NCBI GenBank assembly: GCA_002691085.1 | Contig: NZGX01000028.1 | Location: 2,501-20,980 of the forward strand | DNA: 18,480 bases | Direction of reading: 5' to 3' | Origin: Rhodospirillaceae bacterium | GTDB lineage: Bacteria; Pseudomonadota; Alphaproteobacteria; Rhodospirillales; Rhodospirillaceae | Shown: positions 1 through 7,099 of the stretch, piece by piece | Numbering within the stretch: position 1 is the first letter of the stretch | How the letters are laid out: each line of letters opens with the position of its first letter | The notes under the pieces: model-generated | Databases searched by the model: none | What the model saw: only the letters and a program-made list of their open reading frames with translations | What the model was told of the DNA's origin: nothing | Program-made: the position numbers and the translations under genes

Positions 1-162
1 CAAATTTACACGGATATGTTAAATAGAGATAAAAGGGATTTTGAAAGGTCAGTTTCTCCTTTAAAACCTGCAGTTGATTCCTGGGTACTTGATACTAGTG
101 TTTTAAATGCAAATCAGGCTTTGAAAGTCGCATTAAATTATATTAGGCATGGCACTACGTAA
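1..162 (+). CDS. cmk: Cytidylate kinase, C-terminal 53 residues (5' truncated by window)
   Basis: The window opens in frame inside a coding region that ends at TAA 160-162. The 53 visible residues include RDKRDFERSVSPLKPAVDS followed by VLDTS, which is the end of bacterial CMP kinase: the RD..D..R.SPL segment belongs to the substrate-binding and lid part, and the LDTS segment precedes the last helix. The enzyme phosphorylates CMP and dCMP with ATP in the cytoplasm. Its position directly before rpsA is the usual bacterial arrangement, which supports the call. The P-loop and most of the protein lie outside the window, so intactness cannot be judged. Confidence 0.88.
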   Translation, partial: QIYTDMLNRDKRDFERSVSPLKPAVDSWVLDTSVLNANQALKVALNYIRHGTT

Positions 163-227
163 CAATTAATTTATATATAGGTAATACTACTTTCATTTAA
201 CTTATTGGAAAATTTAATAAATTATTG

Positions 228-280
228 GCAAGAAAAATACGGTTTTTTGTCTTGCAAGACCACTGGATACAACCAGTTGG
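228..280 (+). promoter_or_regulatory. Tandem hairpins in the rpsA 5' leader
   Basis: Two hairpins sit side by side in the 150-base gap before rpsA. Hairpin 1 pairs 228-233 with 250-255 (GCAAGA/TCTTGC) and continues as 234-237 with 245-248 past one bulged G (249), leaving a 7-base loop. Hairpin 2 pairs 260-266 with 273-280 (CCACTGG/CCAGTTGG, one bulged T) around a 6-base loop. Neither is followed by a T-run, so they do not look like a terminator for cmk. E. coli S1 represses its own translation through a structured rpsA leader, so an autoregulatory site is plausible here, but that is inference. An overlapping 12-base palindrome (249-260) could compete with hairpin 1. Confidence 0.4.
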
Positions 281-312
281 CATTTATAAAAATTAAGAAA
301 GGTTTTTAATAT

Positions 313-2016
313 ATGTCTGATGCTTCAATTTCGACCAAACAAGAAGATTTTGCTTCTTTATTAGAAGAGAGTTTTACATCTAATCAAGCAATTGAGGGGT
401 CCGTTTTTAGAGGAACGGTAGTTAAAATGGATGGAGATTTTGCCCTAGTTGATGTGGGGCTTAAGTCTGAAGGAAGAGTCCCATTAAGGGAGTTTGGTAG
501 AGGTAACGAAGATTCTCCCATGCTGGGTCAGGAAGTTGACGTATTTATTGAGAAATACGAAGATAAAGACGGAGTTATTCTTTTATCAAGAGATAAAGCA
601 AGAAGAGAAGAAGCTTGGGATAATCTAGAAAAACAGTTTGCTGATGAAGTTAAAGTCAAAGGAATTATTTTTGGAAAGGTAAAGGGTGGTTTTACTGTAG
701 ACTTAAATGGAGCTGTTGCTTTTTTACCTGGGAGTCAGGTTGATATTCGACCAGTTAGGGATGGAAGTTTTCTTGTTGGTGAGGAGCATGAATTAAAAAT
801 ACTAAAGATGGATAGGGCAAGAGGAAATATTGTCGTTTCAAGAAGAGCAGTATTAGAGGTTACTAGAGCCGAGGAAAGAGCTAAATTAATGGATGATTTA
901 GCAGAGGGGCAGGTTTTAGAGGGGGTTGTAAAAAATATAACTGATTATGGAGCTTTTGTTGACCTTGGCGGCGTAGATGGGCTTCTTCATGTTACAGATA
1001 TTTCTTGGAGAAGGATAAACCATCCATCTGAAGCACTTTCTGTTGGTCAGCCAGTAAAAGTGCAAGTTATTAAATTTAATACAGAAACGCAAAGGATCTC
1101 CTTAGGAATGAAACAGCTAGAGGCTGACCCTTGGGAAACGGTTATAAATAAATATCCTCCAGAAACAAAGTTAACAGGTAGAGTTACTAATATAACAGAT
1201 TATGGCGCATTTGTTGAATTAGAGGAAGGCATTGAAGGTCTGGTTCATGTTTCAGAAATGAGCTGGACAAAAAAGAATGTTCATCCAGGAAAAATAGTTT
1301 CTACAAGTCAAGAAGTAGAGGTAATGGTTTTGGATGTTGATAGGGAGAAAAGAAGAATTTCCCTAGGTCTTAAACAATGTATTGAAAACCCATGGGATGC
1401 ATTTAAGGAAAAATTTGAAATAAACTCTGTTGTTGAAGGTGAAATTAGGAATATTACCGAATTTGGACTGTTTGTAGGTTTGGATGGTGATATAGATGGA
1501 ATGGTTCACCTCTCTGATCTTAGTTGGGAAAATGATGGAGAGGAAGAGGTAGAGAAGTATAAAAAAGGCGATATCGTAAAGGCAAAAATCCTTGATGTTG
1601 ATTCTGATAAAGAAAGGGTCAGCCTAGGAATAAAACAGTTGGCTGAGGATCCGTTCGCAGAAGTTTCTAGCAGTCTGAAAAAGAATCAAGTTGTCACTTG
1701 TGTTATCAAAGAGGTAGCTGAAAATGGCTTGGAGGTTCTTGTTGGAGAAAAAGCTTTTGGTTTTATTAAGAAGAGTGACTTAGCAAAAGAACGAACAGAT
1801 CAGCGTATGGATAGGTTTGCTTTGGGCGAAAAAGTTGATGCGAGAATTGTCTCAATTGACTCAAAAAACCGAAAGCTCAATTTATCAATTAAAGCCCTCG
1901 AGGTTGCAGAAGAAAAGCAAGCAATGGCTGAGTTTGGATCAGCAGACTCAGGTGCTTCGCTTGGCGACATTTTAGGTGAAGCTTTAAAGTTAAAAGATGA
2001 TAAAAAAACAAAATAG
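313..2016 (+). CDS. rpsA: 30S ribosomal protein S1
   Basis: This gene encodes the 567-residue RNA-binding protein that brings mRNA to the 30S subunit. Six S1 (OB-fold) repeats can be traced at about residues 28-94, 112-178, 198-267, 285-354, 372-441 and 458-527. Repeats 3-5 are the most typical, with ITDYGAFV or ITEFGLFV followed by G.VH.S or G.LHVTD and a closing R.SLG.KQ. The first two repeats are the divergent ribosome-docking type. The acidic, glycine-rich tail (SGASLGDILGEAL, about 547-559) is typical of alphaproteobacterial S1. The ATG is preceded by AAAGG at 298-302, a rather long spacing of 10 bases. Length and domain count match full-length proteobacterial S1, and no damage is seen. 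The leader carries two hairpins that may control translation. Confidence 0.97.
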   Translation: MSDASISTKQEDFASLLEESFTSNQAIEGSVFRGTVVKMDGDFALVDVGLKSEGRVPLREFGRGNEDSPMLGQEVDVFIEKYEDKDGVILLSRDKARREEAWDNLEKQFADEVKVKGIIFGKVKGGFTVDLNGAVAFLPGSQVDIRPVRDGSFLVGEEHELKILKMDRARGNIVVSRRAVLEVTRAEERAKLMDDLAEGQVLEGVVKNITDYGAFVDLGGVDGLLHVTDISWRRINHPSEALSVGQPVKVQVIKFNTETQRISLGMKQLEADPWETVINKYPPETKLTGRVTNITDYGAFVELEEGIEGLVHVSEMSWTKKNVHPGKIVSTSQEVEVMVLDVDREKRRISLGLKQCIENPWDAFKEKFEINSVVEGEIRNITEFGLFVGLDGDIDGMVHLSDLSWENDGEEEVEKYKKGDIVKAKILDVDSDKERVSLGIKQLAEDPFAEVSSSLKKNQVVTCVIKEVAENGLEVLVGEKAFGFIKKSDLAKERTDQRMDRFALGEKVDARIVSIDSKNRKLNLSIKALEVAEEKQAMAEFGSADSGASLGDILGEALKLKDDKKTK

Positions 2017-2101
2017 ATCCTTAAATTAGTTATATAATTTATTTTAGAGATATACATGATGAATAATAATATTTAAGATAATTATAAATTAATAGAGTTT
2101 T

Positions 2102-2105
2102 GGAG
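2102..2105 (+). promoter_or_regulatory. Ribosome binding site deciding the ihfB start
   Basis: GGAG lies 6 bases before the ATG at 2112. A longer reading from TTG at 2100 would add four residues (MELY) but would place this site inside the coding region and leave no upstream site. The ATG at 2112 also gives the N-terminus MTRSEL normal for IHF beta. Confidence 0.7.
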
Positions 2106-2111
2106 TTATAT

Positions 2112-2435
2112 ATGACTAGATCAGAACTTATTTTGAAAATTTCACAGAAAAATCCTCATCTTTTCAATAGAGATATAGAGGAAGTAGTGAATGCTATATT
2201 TGTTGAGATCTCTCAAGCGCTATCTAGGGGTGACAGAATAGAATTAAGGGGATTTGGTGCTTTTTCTATTAAACATAGACGTTCAAGAATCGGGAGGAAT
2301 CCAAGGACAGGGGAGTCAGTACAAGTTGAAGAAAAAAAGATACCATTTTTCAAAACAGGTAAAAGATTACGTCAGCTTTTAAATGCAACCTCTGGTGGAA
2401 ATGATAACGAGATTTTTCCAGAAATTAAGAGTTAA
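2112..2435 (+). CDS. ihfB: Integration host factor subunit beta
   Basis: This is a 107-residue HU/IHF-family DNA-bending protein, the beta half of the IHF heterodimer that shapes promoters, recombination sites and replication origins. It begins MTRSELI, the family N-terminus, followed by the two-helix dimerisation region. RIELRGFGAFSIKHRRSR (about 42-59) leads into the DNA-binding arm GRNPRTGE (61-68), whose proline (64) is the one that intercalates and kinks DNA. The body ends near KTGKRLRQLL (81-90), followed by a polar tail of about 17 residues. It follows rpsA after 95 bases, the classic rpsA-ihfB order. The ATG at 2112 was chosen over an upstream TTG because of the spacing of GGAG. The alpha subunit is not in the window. 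Confidence 0.93.
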   Translation: MTRSELILKISQKNPHLFNRDIEEVVNAIFVEISQALSRGDRIELRGFGAFSIKHRRSRIGRNPRTGESVQVEEKKIPFFKTGKRLRQLLNATSGGNDNEIFPEIKS

Positions 2436-2513
2436 ATCTAAGCCTTTGTTTATTATAATTAGATACTTATTTCTCAGTTTCTTACAAAGATAAATTATAT
2501 TATGAGTCTATGT

Positions 2514-2518
2514 GAGGA
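2514..2518 (+). promoter_or_regulatory. Ribosome binding site supporting a TTG start for pyrF
   Basis: GAGGA lies 6 bases upstream of TTG 2525. No ATG or GTG is available in frame at a suitable place, so this strong site is the main reason for accepting a TTG start. Confidence 0.65.
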
Positions 2519-2524
2519 AAATTC

Positions 2525-3253
2525 TTGAAAATAAAAAAACCACAGCTAGAAAATCCAATATTTTGTGCCATTGATACGCCAAGTTTGCAAAAAGCTATAT
2601 CTTTGGGCAACAATATAAAATTTAGTGTTGGAGGCATAAAAGTTGGGCTTGAGTTTTTTTCCTCAAATGGACCTCAAGGAGTTGCTAAATTATCGAATTT
2701 ACTCAAATTACCCATATTTCTTGATCTAAAATTTCATGATATTCCAAATACAGTCTCAAAAGCAATAGAAGCCGTTTTACCCTTGCGTCCACTTATGCTT
2801 AATGTTCATGCTAGTGGAGGAATTTCAATGATGGAAGCTTCAGTTGAGACCGTAAGTAATTTTGCTAATAAGAAAAATATGGAAAGACCCTTTGTTTTGG
2901 GTGTAACACTCTTAACCAGTTTAGATGATAAGGATTTAAAAGGTTTTGGGGTAGATATAAAGAGTCAAGACTATGTTCTAAATCTTGCGTGTTTGGCTAA
3001 GAAGGCTGGTTTAGATGGAGTTGTATGTTCTCCGTATGAAGTAGAGCGTATTAGGTCAGAGTGTGGTGATAATTTCATAATATTAACACCTGGAGTGAGG
3101 CCATCACAGTCATCAAGTAATGATCAAAAAAGAGTCCTTACACCAAAAGTTGCTCTTGAAAATGGTGCAGATTTTATAGTTATAGGTCGACCAATTACTC
3201 AATCAGAAGATCCAGAAAAAGCATCAAAAGAAATTCTTAACGAGATCCGGTAA
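2525..3253 (+). CDS. pyrF: Orotidine 5'-phosphate decarboxylase
   Basis: This 242-residue TIM-barrel enzyme converts OMP to UMP, the last step of de novo pyrimidine synthesis. The family signature is clear: FCAID (13-17) at the first strand, K39 in GIKVG, and the catalytic block DLKFHDIPNTV (67-77) with the D67-K69-D72 charge network. Later come GVTLLTS, TPGVR followed by DQKRVLTP, and GADFIVIGRPI, which form the phosphate- and base-binding loops. Length is normal for bacterial PyrF. Translation starts at TTG, supported by GAGGA six bases upstream. The stop is a tandem TAA TAA and trpF begins 15 bases later, so the two are almost certainly cotranscribed. The upstream gap to ihfB is only 89 bases and holds no gene. 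Confidence 0.96.
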   Translation: MKIKKPQLENPIFCAIDTPSLQKAISLGNNIKFSVGGIKVGLEFFSSNGPQGVAKLSNLLKLPIFLDLKFHDIPNTVSKAIEAVLPLRPLMLNVHASGGISMMEASVETVSNFANKKNMERPFVLGVTLLTSLDDKDLKGFGVDIKSQDYVLNLACLAKKAGLDGVVCSPYEVERIRSECGDNFIILTPGVRPSQSSSNDQKRVLTPKVALENGADFIVIGRPITQSEDPEKASKEILNEIR

Positions 3254-3268
3254 TAAAGTGAAGCTAGT

Positions 3269-3913
3269 ATGTCTTTGTTAGTTAAAATTTGTGGTGTTAC
3301 AGATTTAAAAGCATTAAAGGTCTCAGTTGACTGCGGGGTTGATTATTTGGGCTTTGTCTTTTTTTCTAAGTCTCCGAGAAATATTAGTGCTTCACTTTAC
3401 TCAACTTTAGCAAGCGAAATACCTAAAAAAGTTGCAAAAGTTGGATTATTTGTTAATCCAAATGACCAACTGATAGACGAAGTGTTATCTATTTCTCAGC
3501 TAGATTATATTCAGCTTCATGGTGCTGAAACACCCCATAGGGTATCGTCAATTAGAAAAAACTTTCTTCTGCCAATTATTAAATCATTTGCAATATCTAA
3601 TCCCCAAGACTTTAAACACATAGAGCCATATTGTGATTTTGTTGATAAATTTTTATTCGATTCAAAACCTCCAAAAGATTCATCTAGACCCGGTGGAAAT
3701 TCGGTTACCTTTAACTGGAAATTAATGACACAATATACCTTCAAAAAACCATGGCTTTTAGCAGGGGGGTTAAATTCAGAAAACTTAAGTGATGCTGTTA
3801 AGCAATCGGGATGTAAGCAAGTAGATGTTTCATCAGGTGTTGAGAAAAGTCTTGGTATTAAGGACCCTAGATTAATTAAAACATTTATAACTTTAGCAAA
3901 GACTTTACCCTGA
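3269..3913 (+). CDS. trpF: Phosphoribosylanthranilate isomerase
   Basis: This 214-residue TIM barrel catalyses the Amadori rearrangement of N-(5-phosphoribosyl)anthranilate to CdRP in tryptophan synthesis. It shows KICGVTD (6-12) with the catalytic cysteine C8, GFVFFSKSPR (28-37), QLHG (82-85), and the catalytic acid D131 in FLFDSK. The phosphate-binding loops LAGGLN (164-169) and VDVSSGVE (185-192) are also present. C8 and D131 correspond to the acid-base pair known from Thermotoga PRAI. It stands alone, not fused to trpC as in enterics. The ribosome site is weak (GTGAAG region), so translation may partly couple to pyrF 15 bases upstream. trpB and trpA follow. The earlier-step genes trpE, trpG, trpD and trpC are not in the window, as is usual in alphaproteobacteria. 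Confidence 0.96.
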   Translation: MSLLVKICGVTDLKALKVSVDCGVDYLGFVFFSKSPRNISASLYSTLASEIPKKVAKVGLFVNPNDQLIDEVLSISQLDYIQLHGAETPHRVSSIRKNFLLPIIKSFAISNPQDFKHIEPYCDFVDKFLFDSKPPKDSSRPGGNSVTFNWKLMTQYTFKKPWLLAGGLNSENLSDAVKQSGCKQVDVSSGVEKSLGIKDPRLIKTFITLAKTLP

Positions 3914-3966
3914 CTCTAATCTTTGAAATAAGAAGAATGGTTTTTTTGTTTATTATTGTATGTTAG

Positions 3967-3980
3967 TTAATGCGCATTAA
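3967..3980. repeat. Perfect 14-base palindrome upstream of trpB
   Basis: TTAATGCGCATTAA reads identically on both strands and sits in the 87-base trpF-trpB gap, 20 bases before the trpB start. The placement would suit an operator or a short hairpin. In AT-rich DNA of this length about one or two such palindromes are expected by chance, so a regulatory role is only a suggestion. I see no convincing promoter pair beside it. Confidence 0.35.
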
Positions 3981-4000
3981 AAATTTTAGGAAATTTCCAA

Positions 4001-5215
4001 ATGTTGAAAAATACTCAATTTTCTCATGAAGATGTTGAAAGAACCAGTCATTTTGGGCAGTTTGGAGGCAGGTATGTTGCAGAAACATTAATGCCATTGA
4101 TATTAGAGGTTGAAAGGGCATATTCGAGTGCCAAAAAAGATCATTCCTTTTTGAAAGAACTAGAAGACTTTTTATCTAATTATGCAGGTAGACCAAGTCC
4201 TCTATATTTTGCTGAGAGATTAACTGATTTCTTTGGAGGAGCTAAAATTTATTTTAAAAGAGATGAGCTTAACCACACTGGTTCGCATAAAATAAATAAT
4301 TGTCTGGGTCAGATACTACTTGCAAGGAGGATGGGTAAAAAAAGAATAATTGCTGAGACAGGAGCAGGGCAACATGGAGTTGCAACAGCTACAGTTTGTG
4401 CCAGATTTGGTCTAGATTGTGAAATTTATATGGGAGCTAAAGATATTTCTAGGCAACAACCTAATGTTTTTAGGATGAAGCTTCTTGGCGCTAAAGTACA
4501 TGCAGTAGAAACGGGTTCTGCAACTCTTAAGGAAGCCATGAATGAAGCCTTAAGGGACTGGGTAGCCAATGTAGATGATACTTATTACCTTATCGGTACA
4601 GCTGCAGGCCCTCATCCATACCCAACCATGGTTAGAGATTTTCAGTCAGTTATAGGCAAAGAATTAAAAAAACAAATACTTAGAGTAGAGAATCGTTTGC
4701 CGGATTATCTTGTTGCGTGTGTTGGCGGTGGATCCAATGCTATAGGACTTTTTCACCCTTTTTTAAATGATCAAGAAGTTAATTTAATAGGAGTTGAAGC
4801 AGCAGGGAAAGGCTTAGATACATTTGAGCATGCAGCATCTATTTCGGGAGGTATACCAGGGATTTTGCATGGTAATTGTACTTATTTACTCCAAGATAAT
4901 GAAGGGCAAATTAGGGACGCACATTCAATTTCTGCTGGTCTTGATTATCCAGGAATTGGACCTGAACATGCATGGCTTCATGATATCAAAAGAGTAAAGT
5001 ATGTTTCGGCACGTGACGATGAGGCTCTTGAATCTTTTCAATTATGTTCAAGTTTAGAGGGTATAATCCCAGCTTTAGAGCCATCTCATGCCCTATCTTA
5101 TATAGGTAAGTTTGCCCCCTCTCTTTCTAAAGATAATATAATTGTTATGAATATGTGTGGAAGAGGTGATAAAGATATTTTTACTGTAGCTAATGCTTTG
5201 GACTACGAGATTTAG
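4001..5215 (+). CDS. trpB: Tryptophan synthase beta chain
   Basis: This 404-residue PLP enzyme condenses indole, channelled from TrpA, with serine to give tryptophan. FGQFGGRYVAETLMP (18-32) is the conserved N-terminus. HTGSHKINN (92-100) holds the PLP lysine K97, and AETGAGQHG (118-126) holds the catalytic glutamate E119. Further on, the glycine-rich phosphate loop VGGGSNAIG binds the cofactor, and PGIGPEHAWL and the late CGRGDKD are also conserved. Length is normal and no key residue is missing. AGGAAA at 3988-3993 is a good ribosome site 7 bases before the ATG. trpA starts only 8 bases after the stop, fitting the need for equal amounts of the two subunits of the alpha2-beta2 complex. Confidence 0.98.
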   Translation: MLKNTQFSHEDVERTSHFGQFGGRYVAETLMPLILEVERAYSSAKKDHSFLKELEDFLSNYAGRPSPLYFAERLTDFFGGAKIYFKRDELNHTGSHKINNCLGQILLARRMGKKRIIAETGAGQHGVATATVCARFGLDCEIYMGAKDISRQQPNVFRMKLLGAKVHAVETGSATLKEAMNEALRDWVANVDDTYYLIGTAAGPHPYPTMVRDFQSVIGKELKKQILRVENRLPDYLVACVGGGSNAIGLFHPFLNDQEVNLIGVEAAGKGLDTFEHAASISGGIPGILHGNCTYLLQDNEGQIRDAHSISAGLDYPGIGPEHAWLHDIKRVKYVSARDDEALESFQLCSSLEGIIPALEPSHALSYIGKFAPSLSKDNIIVMNMCGRGDKDIFTVANALDYEI

Positions 5216-5223
5216 GTAAGTTT

Positions 5224-6066
5224 ATGAGGAATAAAGATGAATATGATAGAATAAATAATAGATTTTCACTTTTAAAAAAAGAAAAGAGAAAGGGTCTTAT
5301 CACATTTATTACAGCATTGGATCCAAATATCGATGTTTTTGAGAAAATTCTTAACGGATTACCCAATGCGGGGGCAGATTTTATAGAAATAGGAATCCCA
5401 TTTTCTGACCCAATGGCAGACGGTCCATCAATTCAGTTATCCTCTAGAAGAGTTCTTGAAAATAAATTTCAATTAAAACAACTGTTTTATTCACTTTCAA
5501 AATTAAGAAAGACGGATGATGTTACCCCAGTAATTTTGATGGGCTATTATAATCCAATTTTTAGCTTTGGTATTAAGAAATTTGTTGATTCAGCTGTTAG
5601 TGTCGGAGTAGATGCCTTAATTGTTGTAGATCTTCCTCCTGAGGAAGCAGATGAATTGTATCAAGAAGCAAATGCCAAGAATTTGCATTTAATATTTCTT
5701 ATTGCGCCTACAACAAATGAGCAGAGATTTTCAGTGATTCTTGAGAAAGCATCAGGTTTTCTATATTATGTGTCAATAAAAGGTATAACAGGTACCTCTT
5801 CACCAGATATGTCTCAGGTCGAGGAAAGAGTTAATTTAGTTAGGTCAAAAACTAGTTTGCCAATTGCAGTTGGTTTTGGAATCAAGAGTGAAAAACAGGC
5901 CTATGACTTTGCAAAGTGTTCAGATGCTGTTGTTGTAGGATCAGCTATAGTGGATATAATTACAGAGAATATAAACGGCAGTGAAAAAAGTTTTAATTCT
6001 TTACCTTCAAAAGTTTTTGATTTTGTTAATACTCTATCTAAAGGAGTTACAGGGTCTAGTTTTTGA
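5224..6066 (+). CDS. trpA: Tryptophan synthase alpha chain
   Basis: This 280-residue TIM barrel cleaves indole-3-glycerol phosphate into indole and glyceraldehyde 3-phosphate, passing indole to TrpB. The catalytic stretch FIEIGIPFSDPMADGPSIQ (53-71) contains E55 and D66, matching E49 and D60 of the Salmonella enzyme. ILMGYYNPI (about 109-117), VVDLPPEE, the mobile loop GITGT and the phosphate-binding VGFGIKS are all present. The first 20 residues are a little longer and more charged than in enterics. The gene follows trpB by 8 bases, and its ribosome site overlaps the end of trpB, so the two are probably translationally coupled. No defects are seen. Confidence 0.97.
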   Translation: MRNKDEYDRINNRFSLLKKEKRKGLITFITALDPNIDVFEKILNGLPNAGADFIEIGIPFSDPMADGPSIQLSSRRVLENKFQLKQLFYSLSKLRKTDDVTPVILMGYYNPIFSFGIKKFVDSAVSVGVDALIVVDLPPEEADELYQEANAKNLHLIFLIAPTTNEQRFSVILEKASGFLYYVSIKGITGTSSPDMSQVEERVNLVRSKTSLPIAVGFGIKSEKQAYDFAKCSDAVVVGSAIVDIITENINGSEKSFNSLPSKVFDFVNTLSKGVTGSSF

Positions 6067-6092
6067 TATTTAGGTTTTTTAGGAGGTGTTAG

Positions 6093-7097
6093 ATGAACTG
6101 GCTTACTAATTTTGTTAGACCAAGGATTAAAAAATTACTCCAACCAAGAGAGGCACCCGATAATCTTTGGTTGCAATGTCCTAACTGTAAAGAGATGATA
6201 TTTCATAGAGAGTTAGAGAAGGCTCTTCATGTATGCCCAAGCTGTCAACATCATATTAGGTTAACTGCAAATCAAAGATTGGAGCTTTTATTTGACAATA
6301 AAGAATGGACCGAGATACAACTTCCAAATGTACCAGTTGATCCAATCAAATTTAAAGATCTAAAAAAGTATTCAGATAGATTAAAACTTGCACAAGAAAA
6401 AACTGGTATGCATGATGCAGCGATTGTTGCTCATGGAAATATGGGAAAAATAAATGTCGTGGTTGCTGTAATTGATTTTAGTTTTTTAGGCGGATCAATG
6501 GGAGCTGCCGTCGGTGAAGCAATAGTATCTGCTGCAGAGCTAGCAATAGTTCAAGAGTCTCCTCTTATCGTTATTCCTTCCTCGGGAGGTGCTAGGATGC
6601 AGGAGGGCGTACTTTCTTTAATGCAAATGCCAAGGACAACTGTTGCTATAAATAAATTACGAGAGAAAGGTTATCCATATATAGTAATACTAACAGACCC
6701 TACAACAGGAGGAGTTACTGCTTCTTTTGCTATGCTAGGGGATATTCATATTGCAGAGCCAGGAGCTGTAGTAGGCTTTGCTGGAGCAAGAGTTATTGAG
6801 CAAACAATTCGAGAAACACTACCAGAAGGCTTTCAAAGGTCAGAATATCTTTTAGAACATGGTATGGTTGATATTGTAGTTCATCGTAGTGATTTAAAGA
6901 ATAAGGTTGTTCAGTTATTGAGTTTAATAATGCGGCCTGACCCAGCAGCGCCTATTCTTCCATTAAATAAGAATAGGAAGAGCAAGCTTTTTGAATCAAT
7001 TAAAAGTTCAGAACATAACTCTAATTCAAATATCATTGACCCATCAATACCCGATACAAGTTTGTTTGAAGTAGATGGAAATGATAATAAAAATTAA
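6093..7097 (+). CDS. accD: Acetyl-CoA carboxylase carboxyltransferase subunit beta
   Basis: This 334-residue subunit, with AccA, moves the carboxyl group from biotin to acetyl-CoA to make malonyl-CoA, the first committed step of fatty acid synthesis. An N-terminal four-cysteine zinc ribbon is visible (C29, C32, C48, C51). The crotonase-like carboxyltransferase fold follows, with DFSFLGGSMGAAVGEA, SSGGARMQEG and TDPTTGGVTASFAMLGD, and GFAGARVIEQT near residue 230. The conserved body ends near residue 285. The last roughly 48 residues are polar, rich in Asn, Ser and Lys, and look disordered. AGGAGGT at 6081-6087, 5 bases before the ATG, is the strongest ribosome site in the window. folC begins 2 bases after the stop; the accD-folC pair is common in proteobacteria. 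Confidence 0.97.
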   Translation: MNWLTNFVRPRIKKLLQPREAPDNLWLQCPNCKEMIFHRELEKALHVCPSCQHHIRLTANQRLELLFDNKEWTEIQLPNVPVDPIKFKDLKKYSDRLKLAQEKTGMHDAAIVAHGNMGKINVVVAVIDFSFLGGSMGAAVGEAIVSAAELAIVQESPLIVIPSSGGARMQEGVLSLMQMPRTTVAINKLREKGYPYIVILTDPTTGGVTASFAMLGDIHIAEPGAVVGFAGARVIEQTIRETLPEGFQRSEYLLEHGMVDIVVHRSDLKNKVVQLLSLIMRPDPAAPILPLNKNRKSKLFESIKSSEHNSNSNIIDPSIPDTSLFEVDGNDNKN

Positions 7098-7099
7098 AT

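Noticed and set aside
249..260. GTCTTGCAAGAC as a cmk terminator
   Set aside because: No T-run follows on the plus strand, and the left half fits better into the longer hairpin 228-255.
1800..2057. Open frame of 85 codons on the minus strand over the end of rpsA
   Set aside because: It is antisense to the conserved S1 repeat 6 and tail, with no family resemblance; a chance frame.
2454..2459. Perfect TATAAT in the ihfB-pyrF gap as a pyrF promoter
   Set aside because: No -35 better than three of six matches lies 16-18 bases upstream, and TATAAT is frequent by chance in DNA this A/T-rich.
3989..3998. GGAAATTTCC as a separate operator
   Set aside because: A 10-base palindrome is expected many times by chance in this window, and it coincides with the trpB ribosome site, which already explains the GGAAA.
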